A stretch of DNA of 64,000 nt, taken from NCBI GenBank assembly GCA_004212735.1, contig SHBD01000006.1, positions 1-64,000 of the forward strand. Reading direction: 5' to 3'. The stretch's first letter is position 1, and each line of letters opens with the position of its first letter. Below are positions 22,704 to 31,726 of this stretch, piece after piece. Under the pieces are notes generated by a model. The model did not search any database. It was given only the letters and a program-made list of their open reading frames with translations, and was not told where the DNA came from. The position numbers were made by a program, and so were the translations under genes. The DNA is from SAR116 cluster bacterium. GTDB lineage: Bacteria > Pseudomonadota > Alphaproteobacteria > Puniceispirillales > Puniceispirillaceae.

Positions 22704-25046
22704 TCACCGCATGATCACCGCATCGACAGCGGTGACGCCATCAGTGCCGACAAACAGCGGATTGATCTCGACAAGTGACAGGCCGGGATCATCCGCCAAC
22801 GCCGTTGTCAGCTGATTGATCGCAGTGATCAGGGGCGCTAAATCAGCCACATCGCCGCCGCGATAACCACGCAGGATCCGGGCCATGGCAAGCCGGTCGA
22901 TGGCAGCGGCAATCACATCATCAGAGGCTGGCACCAACAAGGTGACAGCATCGCCCAGAAGCTCAACCAGAACCCCGCCAGAAGCCAGCGTCAGGACAAG
23001 ACCAAAGGCCGGATCACGGCGCAGGCTCAGCATCAGCTCACCAAGGGGGGATGGCTGCATCGCCTCAACCAGATAGCCGGTGCGGCGCGCGGTGGGGGCA
23101 TGCTGGGTGAGGTTGGCGTCAATGGTGGCAAGCGCGGCCAGCAGTTCATCGCCTGAGCCGATATTGAGGACCACCGCGCCAACCTCCGATTTATGCGGCA
23201 GATCGGGGCTGAGTGCCTTGGCAACAAGCGGATAATCCAGCCCGGGGGGAAGCGCTGGCGGCATCTGGGTTTGGGTCGGCAAATCGGCAAGAATGAGCGA
23301 TGGTGGCACGGAAATCTGCCAGCTGCTCAGCAGGGCTTTTGCCGCCGCCTCATCGAGCATTACGGCATCAAAAGTGGCGGCAGCGCTGATGGGCGGCGTG
23401 TCATCAAGACTCTTGTCATCAAAACTCTTGTCATCAAGATTCGGGTCATCAAGATTCTTGTCATCAAGACTCTTATCATCAAGATTCGGGTCATCAAGAT
23501 TCGGGTCATCAAGACTCTTGTCATCAAGATTCGGGTCATCAAGATTCGGGTCATCAAGACTCTTGTCATCAAGATACGGGTCATCAAGATTCGGGTCATC
23601 AAGATTCGGGTCATCAAGGATCAGGGGGGGCGGTGGATCGGCAAGCAGCCGGCGGCGCGCCGCGCCGTATCTGGCCGCAGCGGCAATCGCACGGACGCAA
23701 TCGCCAATGCCCTGCATCGGGGCGACGTTTTTTGCCACTAGAAACGCCCGCGTTTCGACATCCAGATTTTCTGCAATCGTGCTACAGACCGCAGCCGGAA
23801 GGCCCGCCGCCGCCGCCGCGTTGAGGAAGCTGATGGAATCATTGCGGTAGAATGGCTTGCTCTCATCAAGGCCGGCGGCTGGATAATCCTGAATGATCAC
23901 GGCGGCATCATAGCCATCGGCAAAAAGCGTGGAGAACACCGGCTCAGTCTTGTCCGGCACGCCCCAGATCGGCGTCGTGTAATCAAGCGGATTGGAGACG
24001 GTGGCGGTCAATGGCAATTGGGTGCGCAGACGTTCAGCGGTGGCAGCGCTTGGGCGGGGCAAATCAAGCCCATGGGCCTCAGCAGCATCAGCAAGCATGG
24101 TCGCGCCGCCCCCCGAACAGGCAAGACCGGCCAAGCGGCGGCCAGCCGGCACCCCGGCAACGGTGAGGAATTTCAGCGTCTCCAGCATCTCGGACGGTTC
24201 AGTAACCCGGATCATGCCGAGCCGGTCAAAGAACGCATCATAAACCTCATCCGCGCCAGAGAGTGACCCGGTGTGGCTGACCGTCAACTCGCTGCCAAGC
24301 GCCGAAGTGCCGGTCTTGAGAGCGACAAGCGGGACGTTGTTTGCCAGAGCTTTCAAACCCGCTGCCTGAAAACGCTGGGGATCGCGGATGCCTTCGATAT
24401 GGACGCCGATGGCGCTGACCTCAGGCAAGTCGGCAAGGGTGTCGATGAAATCCTCGATGCGGAGCACCGCCTGATTGCCAACCGAGAGCATATAGCTGAG
24501 CGGCAGGCCGCGCTGCGCCATTGTCAGATCGGAGGAGAGCATGCCGCTCTGGGTGATGATCGCGGCACCGCGCCCATGAAAACCGCCGCCATGGGCAAAG
24601 GGCCAGAGCGCCACACGATCTACATAATTGATCAGCCCATAGCAGTTCGGGCCAATGATCGCCATATCGCCAGCCGCCTCGATCAGCGCCGCCTCCATCG
24701 CCGGGCCATCGCCGCCAATCTCGGCAAAACCGGCGGTATAAATGATGGCACCGCCTGCCCCCATCGCACTGAGGCGGGCAAGGCTGTCAATCGCCTGTTC
24801 ACGCGGCACGGCGATAAACACAGCATCCGGCGGTTCGGGCAGATCATCAACCGATGGGAAACAGGCAAAACCGCCAATGGTCTCGCGCTTTGGATTGACC
24901 GGCCAGAACGGGCCATCATAGCCGATGCGCCGACATTCACCGGCCACCGTCTCGGCATCAACGCCGCCAAGAACGGCGACATGACGCGGGCGCAGCAGCC
25001 GGCGCAGATTGGCCTGTAGGGATGGGCTGTCGGGTGCCGGTGTCAT
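22704..25046 (-). CDS. ADP-forming acyl-CoA synthetase (acetate-CoA ligase family), alpha-beta fusion
   Basis: 780 residues. Order: CoA-binding domain (about 10-130, RHVAVLGG, FWPVNPKRETIGG), succinyl-CoA-ligase-like domains (about 140-465, IGPNCYGLIN near the start, THDGS-like VSHTGSLSGADEVYDAFF) and an ATP-grasp domain (about 555-780, PLVAKALSPDLPHKSEVGAVVLN). It makes an acyl-CoA from acid, CoA and ATP through a phosphohistidine. Between the halves, residues 475-549 are fifteen pentapeptides (DDPNL/DDKSL) from a 15-bp repeat, about 75 residues of acidic linker. Context with acyl-CoA dehydrogenase and CaiD-like genes suggests activation of gamma-butyrobetaine, carnitine or a related acid. 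Confidence 0.88.
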   Translation of the reverse strand: MTPAPDSPSLQANLRRLLRPRHVAVLGGVDAETVAGECRRIGYDGPFWPVNPKRETIGGFACFPSVDDLPEPPDAVFIAVPREQAIDSLARLSAMGAGGAIIYTAGFAEIGGDGPAMEAALIEAAGDMAIIGPNCYGLINYVDRVALWPFAHGGGFHGRGAAIITQSGMLSSDLTMAQRGLPLSYMLSVGNQAVLRIEDFIDTLADLPEVSAIGVHIEGIRDPQRFQAAGLKALANNVPLVALKTGTSALGSELTVSHTGSLSGADEVYDAFFDRLGMIRVTEPSEMLETLKFLTVAGVPAGRRLAGLACSGGGATMLADAAEAHGLDLPRPSAATAERLRTQLPLTATVSNPLDYTTPIWGVPDKTEPVFSTLFADGYDAAVIIQDYPAAGLDESKPFYRNDSISFLNAAAAAGLPAAVCSTIAENLDVETRAFLVAKNVAPMQGIGDCVRAIAAAARYGAARRRLLADPPPPLILDDPNLDDPNLDDPYLDDKSLDDPNLDDPNLDDKSLDDPNLDDPNLDDKSLDDKNLDDPNLDDKSFDDKSLDDTPPISAAATFDAVMLDEAAAKALLSSWQISVPPSLILADLPTQTQMPPALPPGLDYPLVAKALSPDLPHKSEVGAVVLNIGSGDELLAALATIDANLTQHAPTARRTGYLVEAMQPSPLGELMLSLRRDPAFGLVLTLASGGVLVELLGDAVTLLVPASDDVIAAAIDRLAMARILRGYRGGDVADLAPLITAINQLTTALADDPGLSLVEINPLFVGTDGVTAVDAVIMR
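23401..23625 (-). repeat. Fifteen 15-bp tandem repeats in the acyl-CoA synthetase linker
   Basis: Contiguous units of TCATCAAGATTCGGG or TCATCAAGACTCTTG (plus-strand reading) with few other variants. Each encodes five residues, DDPNL or DDKSL. The two variants alternate in blocks, which suggests unequal exchange as well as slippage. It is the longest repeat in the window. Confidence 0.95.
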
Positions 25047-25152
25047 TATGATGTCATTAGGGTGTCATTACGAGGTCATCAAAAGTGGCGTCAAAAGTGG
25101 GGGCGTCAAAAGTGGCAACATCAGGGTTTTATGAGGAAGTCATGAGGGTGTC
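25040..25152. repeat. Degenerate repeats before the acyl-CoA synthetase gene
   Basis: Two families: GTGTCATTA-type units around 25040-25070 and 25148, and GCGTCAAAAGTGG units at about 25075-25115. They fill much of the 163-bp gap to the acyl-CoA dehydrogenase. No clear ribosome site is left for the synthetase. Confidence 0.6.
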
Positions 25153-25209
25153 ATCTGACGATCAGTCGCCATGGCATGAGCCATTTTACGAGTCATATTG
25201 GTCGCCATA

Positions 25210-26385
25210 TTACGCACCGAGCGGCCGCAGGATCGACCGGGTGATGATATGGCGCTGAATCTCCGAGGTGCCATCCCAGATGCGTTCCAGCCGCGAATCA
25301 CGCCACAGCCGGTGGATCGGCATTTCCTCCATCAGGCCCATGCCACCATAAATCTGCACAGCATCATCGGCTGTCCGGCACAGCATTTCAGAGCAATAGA
25401 GCTTGACCATAGCAGCGTCGCTGTCGCTCATCTGGCCCTCATTGGCGCGGGCGATGGCGTCCTTGACCATCAATTGTCCAGCGCGCAGGCCAACCGCCAT
25501 ATCAGCAAGTTTGAAGCCGGTCGCCTGAAATTTACCGATGGCCTGGCCGAATTGCTTGCGATTGGCCGCCCAGTCACAGGCCATGTCGTAAATCCGTTCC
25601 GCCTTGCCGCAACAGGTTGCGCCAACCCAAATCCGGCCCATGCCAAGCCATTTGCCAGCCAGCTCCAGCCCCCGGCCCTCTTCACCCAGAACATGCGCCG
25701 AGGACAGGCGGACATCATCAAAATCCAGCCGGAAATTCAGATAGCCGCGATAGCTGGTGCAGTTATAGCCGATGCTGACCTCAAAGCCCGGCATGCCGAC
25801 ATCGACCAGAAAGGCGGTGATGCGGGGCCGTGGTCCGCGCGGTGTCTCATCATGCCCGGTGGCGGCAAAGACAATGGCGAAATCAGGCGTTACCGGGCCG
25901 GAGATAAAATGTTTCGAGCCATTGAGGATCCAGTCATCGCCATCACGCCGCGCATTGCTTTTCATTGACATGATATCGGACCCGGCCTCTGGCTCGCTCA
26001 GACCAAACAATTCGCGTTTCTCGCCGGTGACGCAGGGCAGCAGATAGGTGTCCCGCTGATCGCCCTCACAGGCAAGCAGAATCTCGGTCGGGCGCGCCAC
26101 CCATGAATGCAGCGCGTGCGAGGTTTTGCCAAATTCATATTCGATCAGGCCCATCTGTTCATAATCAAGGCCGCCGCCGCCGATCTCGGCTGGCAGGTTG
26201 GCGGCAAACAGCCCGACCTCACGCGCCCGTTGCTCAATCTGGCGACCAAGCTCAATCGGCACATGCGCATCGCGGTCAATAGCCTCCTCATGGGGGAACA
26301 TCTCAGCGTCCATGAAGCGACGCACTGTTTCTTGCAGCATCTGCTGTTCGTGATTGAAATTATCGAGCATGATCTTGGCTTTCAT
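25210..26385 (-). CDS. Acyl-CoA dehydrogenase family protein
   Basis: 391 residues. ACAD features: FGLSEPEAGSDIMSMKSNA (FAD/substrate strand), ANRKQFGQAIGKFQATGFKLADM, AVQIYGGMGLMEEMPIHRL and the C-terminal WDGTSEIQRHIITRSI. The family introduces a 2,3-double bond into acyl-CoAs using FAD and ETF. It lies between an ADP-forming acyl-CoA synthetase and a beta-keto acid cleavage enzyme, with CaiD-like and carnitine dehydrogenase-like genes beyond the regulator. A gamma-butyrobetainyl-CoA dehydrogenase is therefore a plausible role. ATG 26370 is an alternative start. Confidence 0.88.
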   Translation of the reverse strand: MKAKIMLDNFNHEQQMLQETVRRFMDAEMFPHEEAIDRDAHVPIELGRQIEQRAREVGLFAANLPAEIGGGGLDYEQMGLIEYEFGKTSHALHSWVARPTEILLACEGDQRDTYLLPCVTGEKRELFGLSEPEAGSDIMSMKSNARRDGDDWILNGSKHFISGPVTPDFAIVFAATGHDETPRGPRPRITAFLVDVGMPGFEVSIGYNCTSYRGYLNFRLDFDDVRLSSAHVLGEEGRGLELAGKWLGMGRIWVGATCCGKAERIYDMACDWAANRKQFGQAIGKFQATGFKLADMAVGLRAGQLMVKDAIARANEGQMSDSDAAMVKLYCSEMLCRTADDAVQIYGGMGLMEEMPIHRLWRDSRLERIWDGTSEIQRHIITRSILRPLGA

Positions 26386-26438
26386 CCGGTCTGGGTCAGT
26401 GGTGGCGGGATTTGGGTGGTACAGGCAATCGGACAGTT

Positions 26439-27323
26439 CTAGCGCTTGCGAAGGCCGAGTTTTTCGCGCGCTTCTGCCGGGGTTAAAATGGTGGCACCCA
26501 TGCGCTCAATAATCTCCCTGGCGCGTGTCACAAGCTGGGCATTGGTCGCCAATACGCCGCGATCAAGATAGATATTATCTTCCAGACCAACGCGCACATT
26601 GCCGCCAAGTGCCACCGCAGCGGCGGCCATCGGCATCTGCATGCGGGAAATGCCAAAGGAGGCCCAGGACGCATCGGCGGGCAGTTCATCCTTCATCACC
26701 TTCATATTATCGACCGATTGGTCAGCCCCCCACGGAATGCCAAGACAAATCTGGAACATCGGCGGGGCGTCGATAATGCCCTCGGCGATCATCTGTCTGG
26801 CGAAGCGAATCTGGCCAAGCTCAAAGACTTCAAGTTCCGGCTTGACGCCCAATTCCTGAACAATGCTGGCCATTTTGCGCAAATAGGCCGGGGTCGAGAT
26901 GTAAATCTCGTTGCCATTGCCGAAATTCATCGTGCCACAATCAAGCGAACAGATTTCCGGCAGCAACGCGGTGACATGGGCCAGACGTTCCTCCGGTCCG
27001 ATCATGTCGGTTCCGGGACCGGGCAATGCCGGGTCTGTATCAGACGGCACCCAATCACCGCCCATGCCAGCGGTCAAATTGATCACCACGTCGGTGTCGC
27101 TGTCGCGAATCCGATCAACCGCCTCGCGGAACAGCGCGACATCACGCGACCCCTGCCCGGTCTCAGGATCGCGGACATGAATATGGGCAGATGTTGCCCC
27201 AGCCTTTGCCGCATCAATCGCGGCGGTGGCAATTTCAGCAGGTGTCACCGGAACATGCGGATTTTTGCCGGTGGTATCACCCGCCCCGGTAACCGCACAG
27301 GTCAGAACAACGTCAAAATTCAT
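26439..27323 (-). CDS. Beta-keto acid cleavage enzyme (BKACE), dehydrocarnitine cleavage type
   Basis: 294 residues from ATG 27323, which has GGGGAG six bases upstream. The family (3-keto-5-aminohexanoate cleavage, PF05853) is recognised from [14 protein letters not shown], the zinc histidines in [10 protein letters not shown], the NLTAGMG strand, [12 protein letters not shown] and LEVFELGQI. BKACEs exchange acetyl-CoA with a beta-keto acid, giving acetoacetate and a new acyl-CoA. With a carnitine dehydrogenase-like gene and an AraC/GATase regulator next door, 3-dehydrocarnitine is the likely substrate, giving betainyl-CoA. No thioesterase for that product is seen in the window. Confidence 0.88.
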   Translation of the reverse strand: MNFDVVLTCAVTGAGDTTGKNPHVPVTPAEIATAAIDAAKAGATSAHIHVRDPETGQGSRDVALFREAVDRIRDSDTDVVINLTAGMGGDWVPSDTDPALPGPGTDMIGPEERLAHVTALLPEICSLDCGTMNFGNGNEIYISTPAYLRKMASIVQELGVKPELEVFELGQIRFARQMIAEGIIDAPPMFQICLGIPWGADQSVDNMKVMKDELPADASWASFGISRMQMPMAAAAVALGGNVRVGLEDNIYLDRGVLATNAQLVTRAREIIERMGATILTPAEAREKLGLRKR

Positions 27324-27524
27324 TTCGATCTCCCCCACGGCCCTTCTTTGAAGTGGTATCACGTCAAATTGTCATCAGGCCCGTTGGTCATTGCATGATT
27401 ATTGCCTGATTTTTCACCCGGCAACCGGGTTCGCTTGTAAATATTTCGCCAAAATGGATATTTTTTCGTAAGGTGATCACAGGTAAGCGATCAGGGATGC
27501 GATCAGAGGGTGGCGGGGCGTAAA

Positions 27525-28706
27525 ATGAGCAATGAGGCAAAAGACCCAACTGCCAAGACAACTGCTAAGTCAACGGCCAAGTCAACGACCAAGTCAACTG
27601 CTAAGCCAACGGCCAAGCCAACAATAAACTCAATGATGGCACCGAAAAGCCGTGAAATGCGCTTTGTGCTGTTGCCGCGTTTCAACATGGCGACGCTGGC
27701 AACGATGATCGAACCGATGCGGATCGCCAATTATGTCAGCGGCGAGACGCTGTATCGGTGGGAGTTTCTGACGCCAGATGGCAGCCCGGATGGCAAAAAT
27801 GTACAGGCAAGCAACATGATGGAGATTGCCTGTCATGGGCTGGACCACCCGGTCAGGCAGGACGCCACGCTGGATTGTGTGGCCCTGCTCGGCAGCTGGG
27901 GGGCGGAGCGTTTGTTTGACAACCGGCTGGCCAACTGGCTGCGCGGGCATGAGCGGCATGGCGTGGCGCTGATCGGGGTCGAGATTGGTTCCTACATCTT
28001 TGCCCGGGCAGGTTTGCTGACCGCGCGTCAAGCGACAACCCATTGGTCATTTTTTGCCGGTTTCGCCGAGAGTTTTCCGAAGGTTGACACCAGAGAGCAG
28101 ATGTTCACCATCGACAAGCAGATCATGACCTGCGCCGGGGGATTGGCCGGGATTGATCTGGTGCTGCATCGCATCGCCGCCGCGCATGACGAGGAGCTGG
28201 CGGCAGAAATTGCCAGCCAGATGCTACATCACCTACGCGCCGAACCGCATTTCGCCCAGCGCCCGCCCACAGGAGCGGCAACGCCCGATGTGCATCCAGT
28301 GATCAGACGGGTCAGCCAGATTCTTGAGGAGCGGATCGAGGACGGCATTTCAATTCCCGAATTGTGCCGCCAGATGAAGATGCCGCAACGCAAGCTGGAA
28401 CGGCTGTTCAACAAGCATGTCGGCTGTACGATCGTGCAGTTCTACCGGTTTGTAAAATTACAATATGCGCGCACGCTTCTGGTCAGCACGAACATGGATA
28501 TCCGCGAGATATCAGTGGCGTCCGGCTTTAACTCGATGTCCTATTTCTCGCATTGCTTTGCCAAGGTCTTTGGGCGCAAGCCAAGCCACTATCGCCTTGC
28601 CTGGCCAGAGGCCGAAACCTCGCCATCCTGGCCGGGAACAATGTATGCGCTGACGCATGCGGCAAAAGCCTATCAGGCGGAAAAATCACTCGGCGAGACA
28701 GAATGA
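27525..28706 (+). CDS. GATase1-AraC transcriptional regulator (CdhR/GbdR-like)
   Basis: About 393 residues from ATG 27525. Residues about 35-220 are the DJ-1/PfpI-like ligand domain (MRFVLLPRFNMATLATMIEP, ALIGVEIGSYIFARAGLLTARQATTHW). The C-terminal hundred residues carry the AraC helices (ISIPELCRQMKMPQRKLERLF; DIREISVASGFNSMSYFSHCF). CdhR and GbdR of Pseudomonas, which sense carnitine and betaines, have this architecture. It is divergent from the BKACE gene, so it probably controls that promoter and the flanking operon. The start is extended by a TAKS-type 12-bp repeat, residues 9-32. The next in-frame ATG, after the repeat, is an alternative. Confidence 0.88.
   Translation: MSNEAKDPTAKTTAKSTAKSTTKSTAKPTAKPTINSMMAPKSREMRFVLLPRFNMATLATMIEPMRIANYVSGETLYRWEFLTPDGSPDGKNVQASNMMEIACHGLDHPVRQDATLDCVALLGSWGAERLFDNRLANWLRGHERHGVALIGVEIGSYIFARAGLLTARQATTHWSFFAGFAESFPKVDTREQMFTIDKQIMTCAGGLAGIDLVLHRIAAAHDEELAAEIASQMLHHLRAEPHFAQRPPTGAATPDVHPVIRRVSQILEERIEDGISIPELCRQMKMPQRKLERLFNKHVGCTIVQFYRFVKLQYARTLLVSTNMDIREISVASGFNSMSYFSHCFAKVFGRKPSHYRLAWPEAETSPSWPGTMYALTHAAKAYQAEKSLGETE
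27549..27620 (+). repeat. Six 12-bp repeats at the regulator N terminus
   Basis: Units ACxGCCAAGTCA at 27549, 27561, 27573, 27585, 27597 and 27609 encode six (T)(A/T)K(T/S/P) tetrapeptides, a basic disordered head. Confidence 0.9.
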
Positions 28707-28775
28707 CGAAATAGAAGGTTTTTATATATTTCAATATGTTGAACTATTAAACTTCATTATATTAATTAAGATGAA

Positions 28776-29711
28776 TCAGTCGGTGCAGGCCTTGATGATC
28801 TTGACGATGCGGCGGTCACGTTCGGCGGCCATATCGGCAAAGGATCTGTCGCCAGCCATTTCATTGCAGCCATCAACCATAGCGTCACGCAGGGATTTTG
28901 TCAGTTCCGGCGCGTCAAGACGGGTCCAGGGCAGTTTGAGTGCGGGGCCAAACTGATCAAGGTTTGTTGCCATACCGCCCTCGCCGCAGGCCACATGAAA
29001 GGCCATACATTGCCCCTGAATCGCCATCCGGGGCGCCGGGCCAAAACGCAGGGCCCGGTCGATATCCTCTGGGCTGGCCTCGCCATTGGCGACCATGTGC
29101 AGGGCCTCGCGCCACAGCGCTTCCTGCAGACGCGTGGCGATGAAACCGGGAATCTCCTTTTTCAAACGCAGCGGCTCCTTGCCCGCATGCGCATAGAACG
29201 CAACGGCCCAGTCAAGCGCCGTCTCATCCGTTGCCGCGCCACCAACAATTTCGACAAGGGGCAGCAGGTAGGGCGGGTTGAAGGGATGGCCGACAATGGT
29301 GCGCTGAGGTGTTGGGCAATCGGCCTGAATGTCGGTCATCGGCAGGCCGGAGGTGCTGGAGGCGATCACCACATCAGCCGGGACGAGCGCACCGAGGCGG
29401 GCATAAAGCGCCTGCTTGATCGCCAGACGTTCAGGCGCGGATTCCTGGACAAACTGGGTGCCGGCAACAGCCTGTTCCAAATCATCTGTGATCAGGAGGT
29501 TGTCACGGCTGGCCCCGACGGCAAGGCCAATCTCTGCAAGGCTTTGCCAGGCGGTGTCGATAACCGCGCGAAAGATGGGTTCTTCATCCATGCTGTGAAG
29601 ATAGGCGCGGACCTGATAGCCACGGGAGAGGAAAAAGGCGGCCCAGCCACCACCGATTGGCCCGGCACCAATGCTGGTCACGGTATGGATTTCGCGGGGT
29701 GATGGGCGCAT
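28776..29711 (-). CDS. 3-hydroxyacyl-CoA dehydrogenase family, carnitine dehydrogenase-like
   Basis: 311 residues, the compact size of L-carnitine 3-dehydrogenase. NAD motif IGAGPIGGGWAAFFLSRGY, then QESAPERLAIKQALYARLG, IASSTSGLPM and VGHPFNPPYLLPLVEIVGG all match that group. The C-terminal domain has IPGFIATRLQEALWREALHMV. It oxidises the 3-hydroxyl of carnitine (or a similar 3-hydroxy acid) with NAD. The product, 3-dehydrocarnitine, is the substrate proposed for the BKACE on the other side of the regulator. A 64-bp AT-rich gap separates its stop from the regulator stop (convergent). Confidence 0.85.
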   Translation of the reverse strand: MRPSPREIHTVTSIGAGPIGGGWAAFFLSRGYQVRAYLHSMDEEPIFRAVIDTAWQSLAEIGLAVGASRDNLLITDDLEQAVAGTQFVQESAPERLAIKQALYARLGALVPADVVIASSTSGLPMTDIQADCPTPQRTIVGHPFNPPYLLPLVEIVGGAATDETALDWAVAFYAHAGKEPLRLKKEIPGFIATRLQEALWREALHMVANGEASPEDIDRALRFGPAPRMAIQGQCMAFHVACGEGGMATNLDQFGPALKLPWTRLDAPELTKSLRDAMVDGCNEMAGDRSFADMAAERDRRIVKIIKACTD

Positions 29712-29745
29712 CTCGGGATCCCTTTCGGCTTGGTGGTTACCGGCT

Positions 29746-29783
29746 GGTTACTTGTTTTTTGGGTGGTTACTTGTTTTTTGGGT
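29746..29783 (-). repeat. Two 19-bp tandem repeats at the CaiD-like gene end
   Basis: GGTTACTTGTTTTTTGGGT twice without change. The partial third copy (GGTTA) contains the stop codon of the CaiD-like gene. Confidence 0.85.
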
Positions 29784-29785
29784 GG

Positions 29786-30589
29786 TTAATGGCCTTTGAA
29801 AACGGGTTCGCGCTTTTCAACAAACGCCTTGATGCCCTCAGCCGCATCGTCTGATTTCAGCATCGCCCGGTAGGTTGGCAGATCATCCTTGCGCATGGCG
29901 GCAAAGGCGGCCTCGGTCGGGCGGCATTCGATGTGGCGAATGACCTCTTTGACCGACTGCATCGCCAGCGGCGCGGCCCAGGCAAGCTGGCCCGCCCATT
30001 CACGCGCCTCACGCATCAAATCAGCGGCCGGCACGACCTTGTTGACAAGCCCGTAATGCGCGGCCTCATCGGCCTTCATCCGGCGGCCAAGAAACAGCAT
30101 TTCCATGGCAATATTATGCGGGATCCGGCGGGGTAGACGCTGGATGGCGCCAGCATCGGGGATGATGCCAAGCGGCATTTCGGGAAGCGCAAATTCAACA
30201 TGCTCTGCGGCGATCAGCAGATCACAGGCAAGCGCGATCTCAAAGCCACCGCCAATGACAAGACCGTTGAGCGCGCCGATAACCGGCTTGTTCAATGACC
30301 AGTTTTCGGTAAGGCCGGCAAAGCCACCCTCGCCATAATCGCCATCATCCCACCATTCATCAAGCTTGGCCTCACCGCTGTCGAGCGATTTCAGATCCCA
30401 GCCGGCAGAAAAAATCCGCTCACCGGCTGCGGTGATGATGCCAACGCGCAGATCATCGTCATCACGAAGCTGGCGAAACGCCTCACCAAGCGCGCGGCTC
30501 ATCTCATGATCAATGGCGTTGACTTTCGGCTTGTTCAGCCGCACCTCAAGGACATGGCCGTCCCTGCTGATTTCAACCATTTCTGACAT
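29786..30589 (-). CDS. caiD: Enoyl-CoA hydratase, carnitinyl-CoA dehydratase (CaiD)-like
   Basis: 267 residues from ATG 30589, which has GGGGAGA eight bases upstream. Line-by-line it resembles CaiD: RLNKPKVNAID, ERIFSAGWDLKS, GGFAGLTENWSLNKPVIGALNG, GGGFEIALACDLLIA, FALPEMPLGIIPDAGAIQRL and the ending VEKREPVFKGH. CaiD hydrates crotonobetainyl-CoA to carnitinyl-CoA. With the acyl-CoA synthetase and acyl-CoA dehydrogenase in the same region this could complete a gamma-butyrobetaine to carnitine route through CoA esters. No CaiB-type CoA transferase is present. It lies 74 bp downstream of the carnitine dehydrogenase-like gene's start side, in the same direction. Confidence 0.82.
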   Translation of the reverse strand: MSEMVEISRDGHVLEVRLNKPKVNAIDHEMSRALGEAFRQLRDDDDLRVGIITAAGERIFSAGWDLKSLDSGEAKLDEWWDDGDYGEGGFAGLTENWSLNKPVIGALNGLVIGGGFEIALACDLLIAAEHVEFALPEMPLGIIPDAGAIQRLPRRIPHNIAMEMLFLGRRMKADEAAHYGLVNKVVPAADLMREAREWAGQLAWAAPLAMQSVKEVIRHIECRPTEAAFAAMRKDDLPTYRAMLKSDDAAEGIKAFVEKREPVFKGH

Positions 30590-30688
30590 CACAAATTTCT
30601 CCCCTGGTGGATTTTTATGGGCCGGCATGACGGCATATTTTGCGGCAGATAGTGTCGTAGCTGGTGCCGCGCATGGTGTCGTATCTGG

Positions 30689-31726
30689 TTAGGCAAAGGC
30701 CGGCATGACCTCGTCGATGAACAGCTCCAGCGAGCGTTTCTGTTCGGGTCGGCCAAGCCCCATGCTGGCGTAATAGGTGAATTGATCAACGCCAAGCGCC
30801 TCATATTTGCGCAGTTTCGCGATCACCTCATCCGGTGTGCCAAACATCAGATTTTCCTGCAACATGGCCGGGTTGTATTCCTCGCGGTTTTCCAGCTCTT
30901 TCAGCTCAATGCTGGCCGGAAAGCCATTTTGCACATCGCCAAGATTTTTGTACAGATTCTCGAACTGGCTCAACACTGCCTGCACCGCACGCACCGGAAC
31001 CATATGATCCGCCCCGCTGTCATAGACCGCGGTATGGCGCATCATCGCAAAGACAGGGCGCGGCTTGCCCGGGTTGTTGGCCATCGCCTCGTCAAGACGC
31101 TCGCGGTAGAGCTCAGCCTCAGCCATTGGCCGGGTGAAGGGCCAGGACAGGATGTTGACCGAGTTCTTAACGGCGAAATCATAGGTGATCGGCGCACGAG
31201 CCGCCGCCCAGATGGGAGGATGCGGCTGTTGCAGGGGCTTGGGCACCGAGGTTGAAAGCGGAAAGGACCAGAACTCGCCCTGATGTTCGTAATCGCCCTG
31301 CCAGAGAGCTTTGACTGCTGGCAGCATCTCGTGCATGTAGCGCCAGCTGTCGCTCTGTTTGAGGCCCGGGTGCATGCGGTCAAACTCGCGCTGGTACGCA
31401 CCAGAGCCAATGCCAAACTCAAGCCGGCCACCGGAAATCAGATCGGCCATCGCCGCCTCACCGGCCAGTTTGATCGGATGCCAGTAGGCAGCATTGACAA
31501 CCGCCGTGCCAAGCCGGATGTCGGAGGTGTTCGCCCCCCACCAGGCAAGCAGCTGGAATGGGTCCGGGGCGATGGTCATCTCGATGGCGTGATGCTCAGC
31601 CGCCCAGACAATGTGAAACCCGCCACGGTCGGCCATCTGCACCATCTCAAGAGTGTGCGCGGCGACATCGCGCATGTCATCGCTGTCATCGAGGCGTTCC
31701 AGATTGATCGCAAGTTGAAACTTCAT
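30689..31726 (-). CDS. Luciferase-like (LLM class) flavin-dependent oxidoreductase
   Basis: 345 residues from ATG 31726. GGGGAG nine bases upstream favours this over ATG 31735, which touches the same site. Bacterial luciferase-type barrel: FHIVWAAEHH, IRLGTAVVNAAYWHPI, RLEFGIGSGAYQREFDRM and HPPIWAAARAP. These enzymes use reduced FMN and oxygen, often to open rings or cleave C-N or C-S bonds. It is first in the leftward group with the CaiD-like and dehydrogenase genes. The substrate is unknown. Removing the trimethylammonium group or opening an N-heterocycle would fit the neighbourhood but is not shown. Confidence 0.8.
   Translation of the reverse strand: MKFQLAINLERLDDSDDMRDVAAHTLEMVQMADRGGFHIVWAAEHHAIEMTIAPDPFQLLAWWGANTSDIRLGTAVVNAAYWHPIKLAGEAAMADLISGGRLEFGIGSGAYQREFDRMHPGLKQSDSWRYMHEMLPAVKALWQGDYEHQGEFWSFPLSTSVPKPLQQPHPPIWAAARAPITYDFAVKNSVNILSWPFTRPMAEAELYRERLDEAMANNPGKPRPVFAMMRHTAVYDSGADHMVPVRAVQAVLSQFENLYKNLGDVQNGFPASIELKELENREEYNPAMLQENLMFGTPDEVIAKLRKYEALGVDQFTYYASMGLGRPEQKRSLELFIDEVMPAFA

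Noticed and set aside
23401-23625. Repeat array resembling a CRISPR locus
   Set aside because: The 15-bp units are directly contiguous without spacers, lie in frame inside a gene, and no cas genes are present.
30689-31726. Bioluminescence genes
   Set aside because: A single LLM-family oxidoreductase without luxB, luxCDE or related genes is a metabolic monooxygenase, not a light system.
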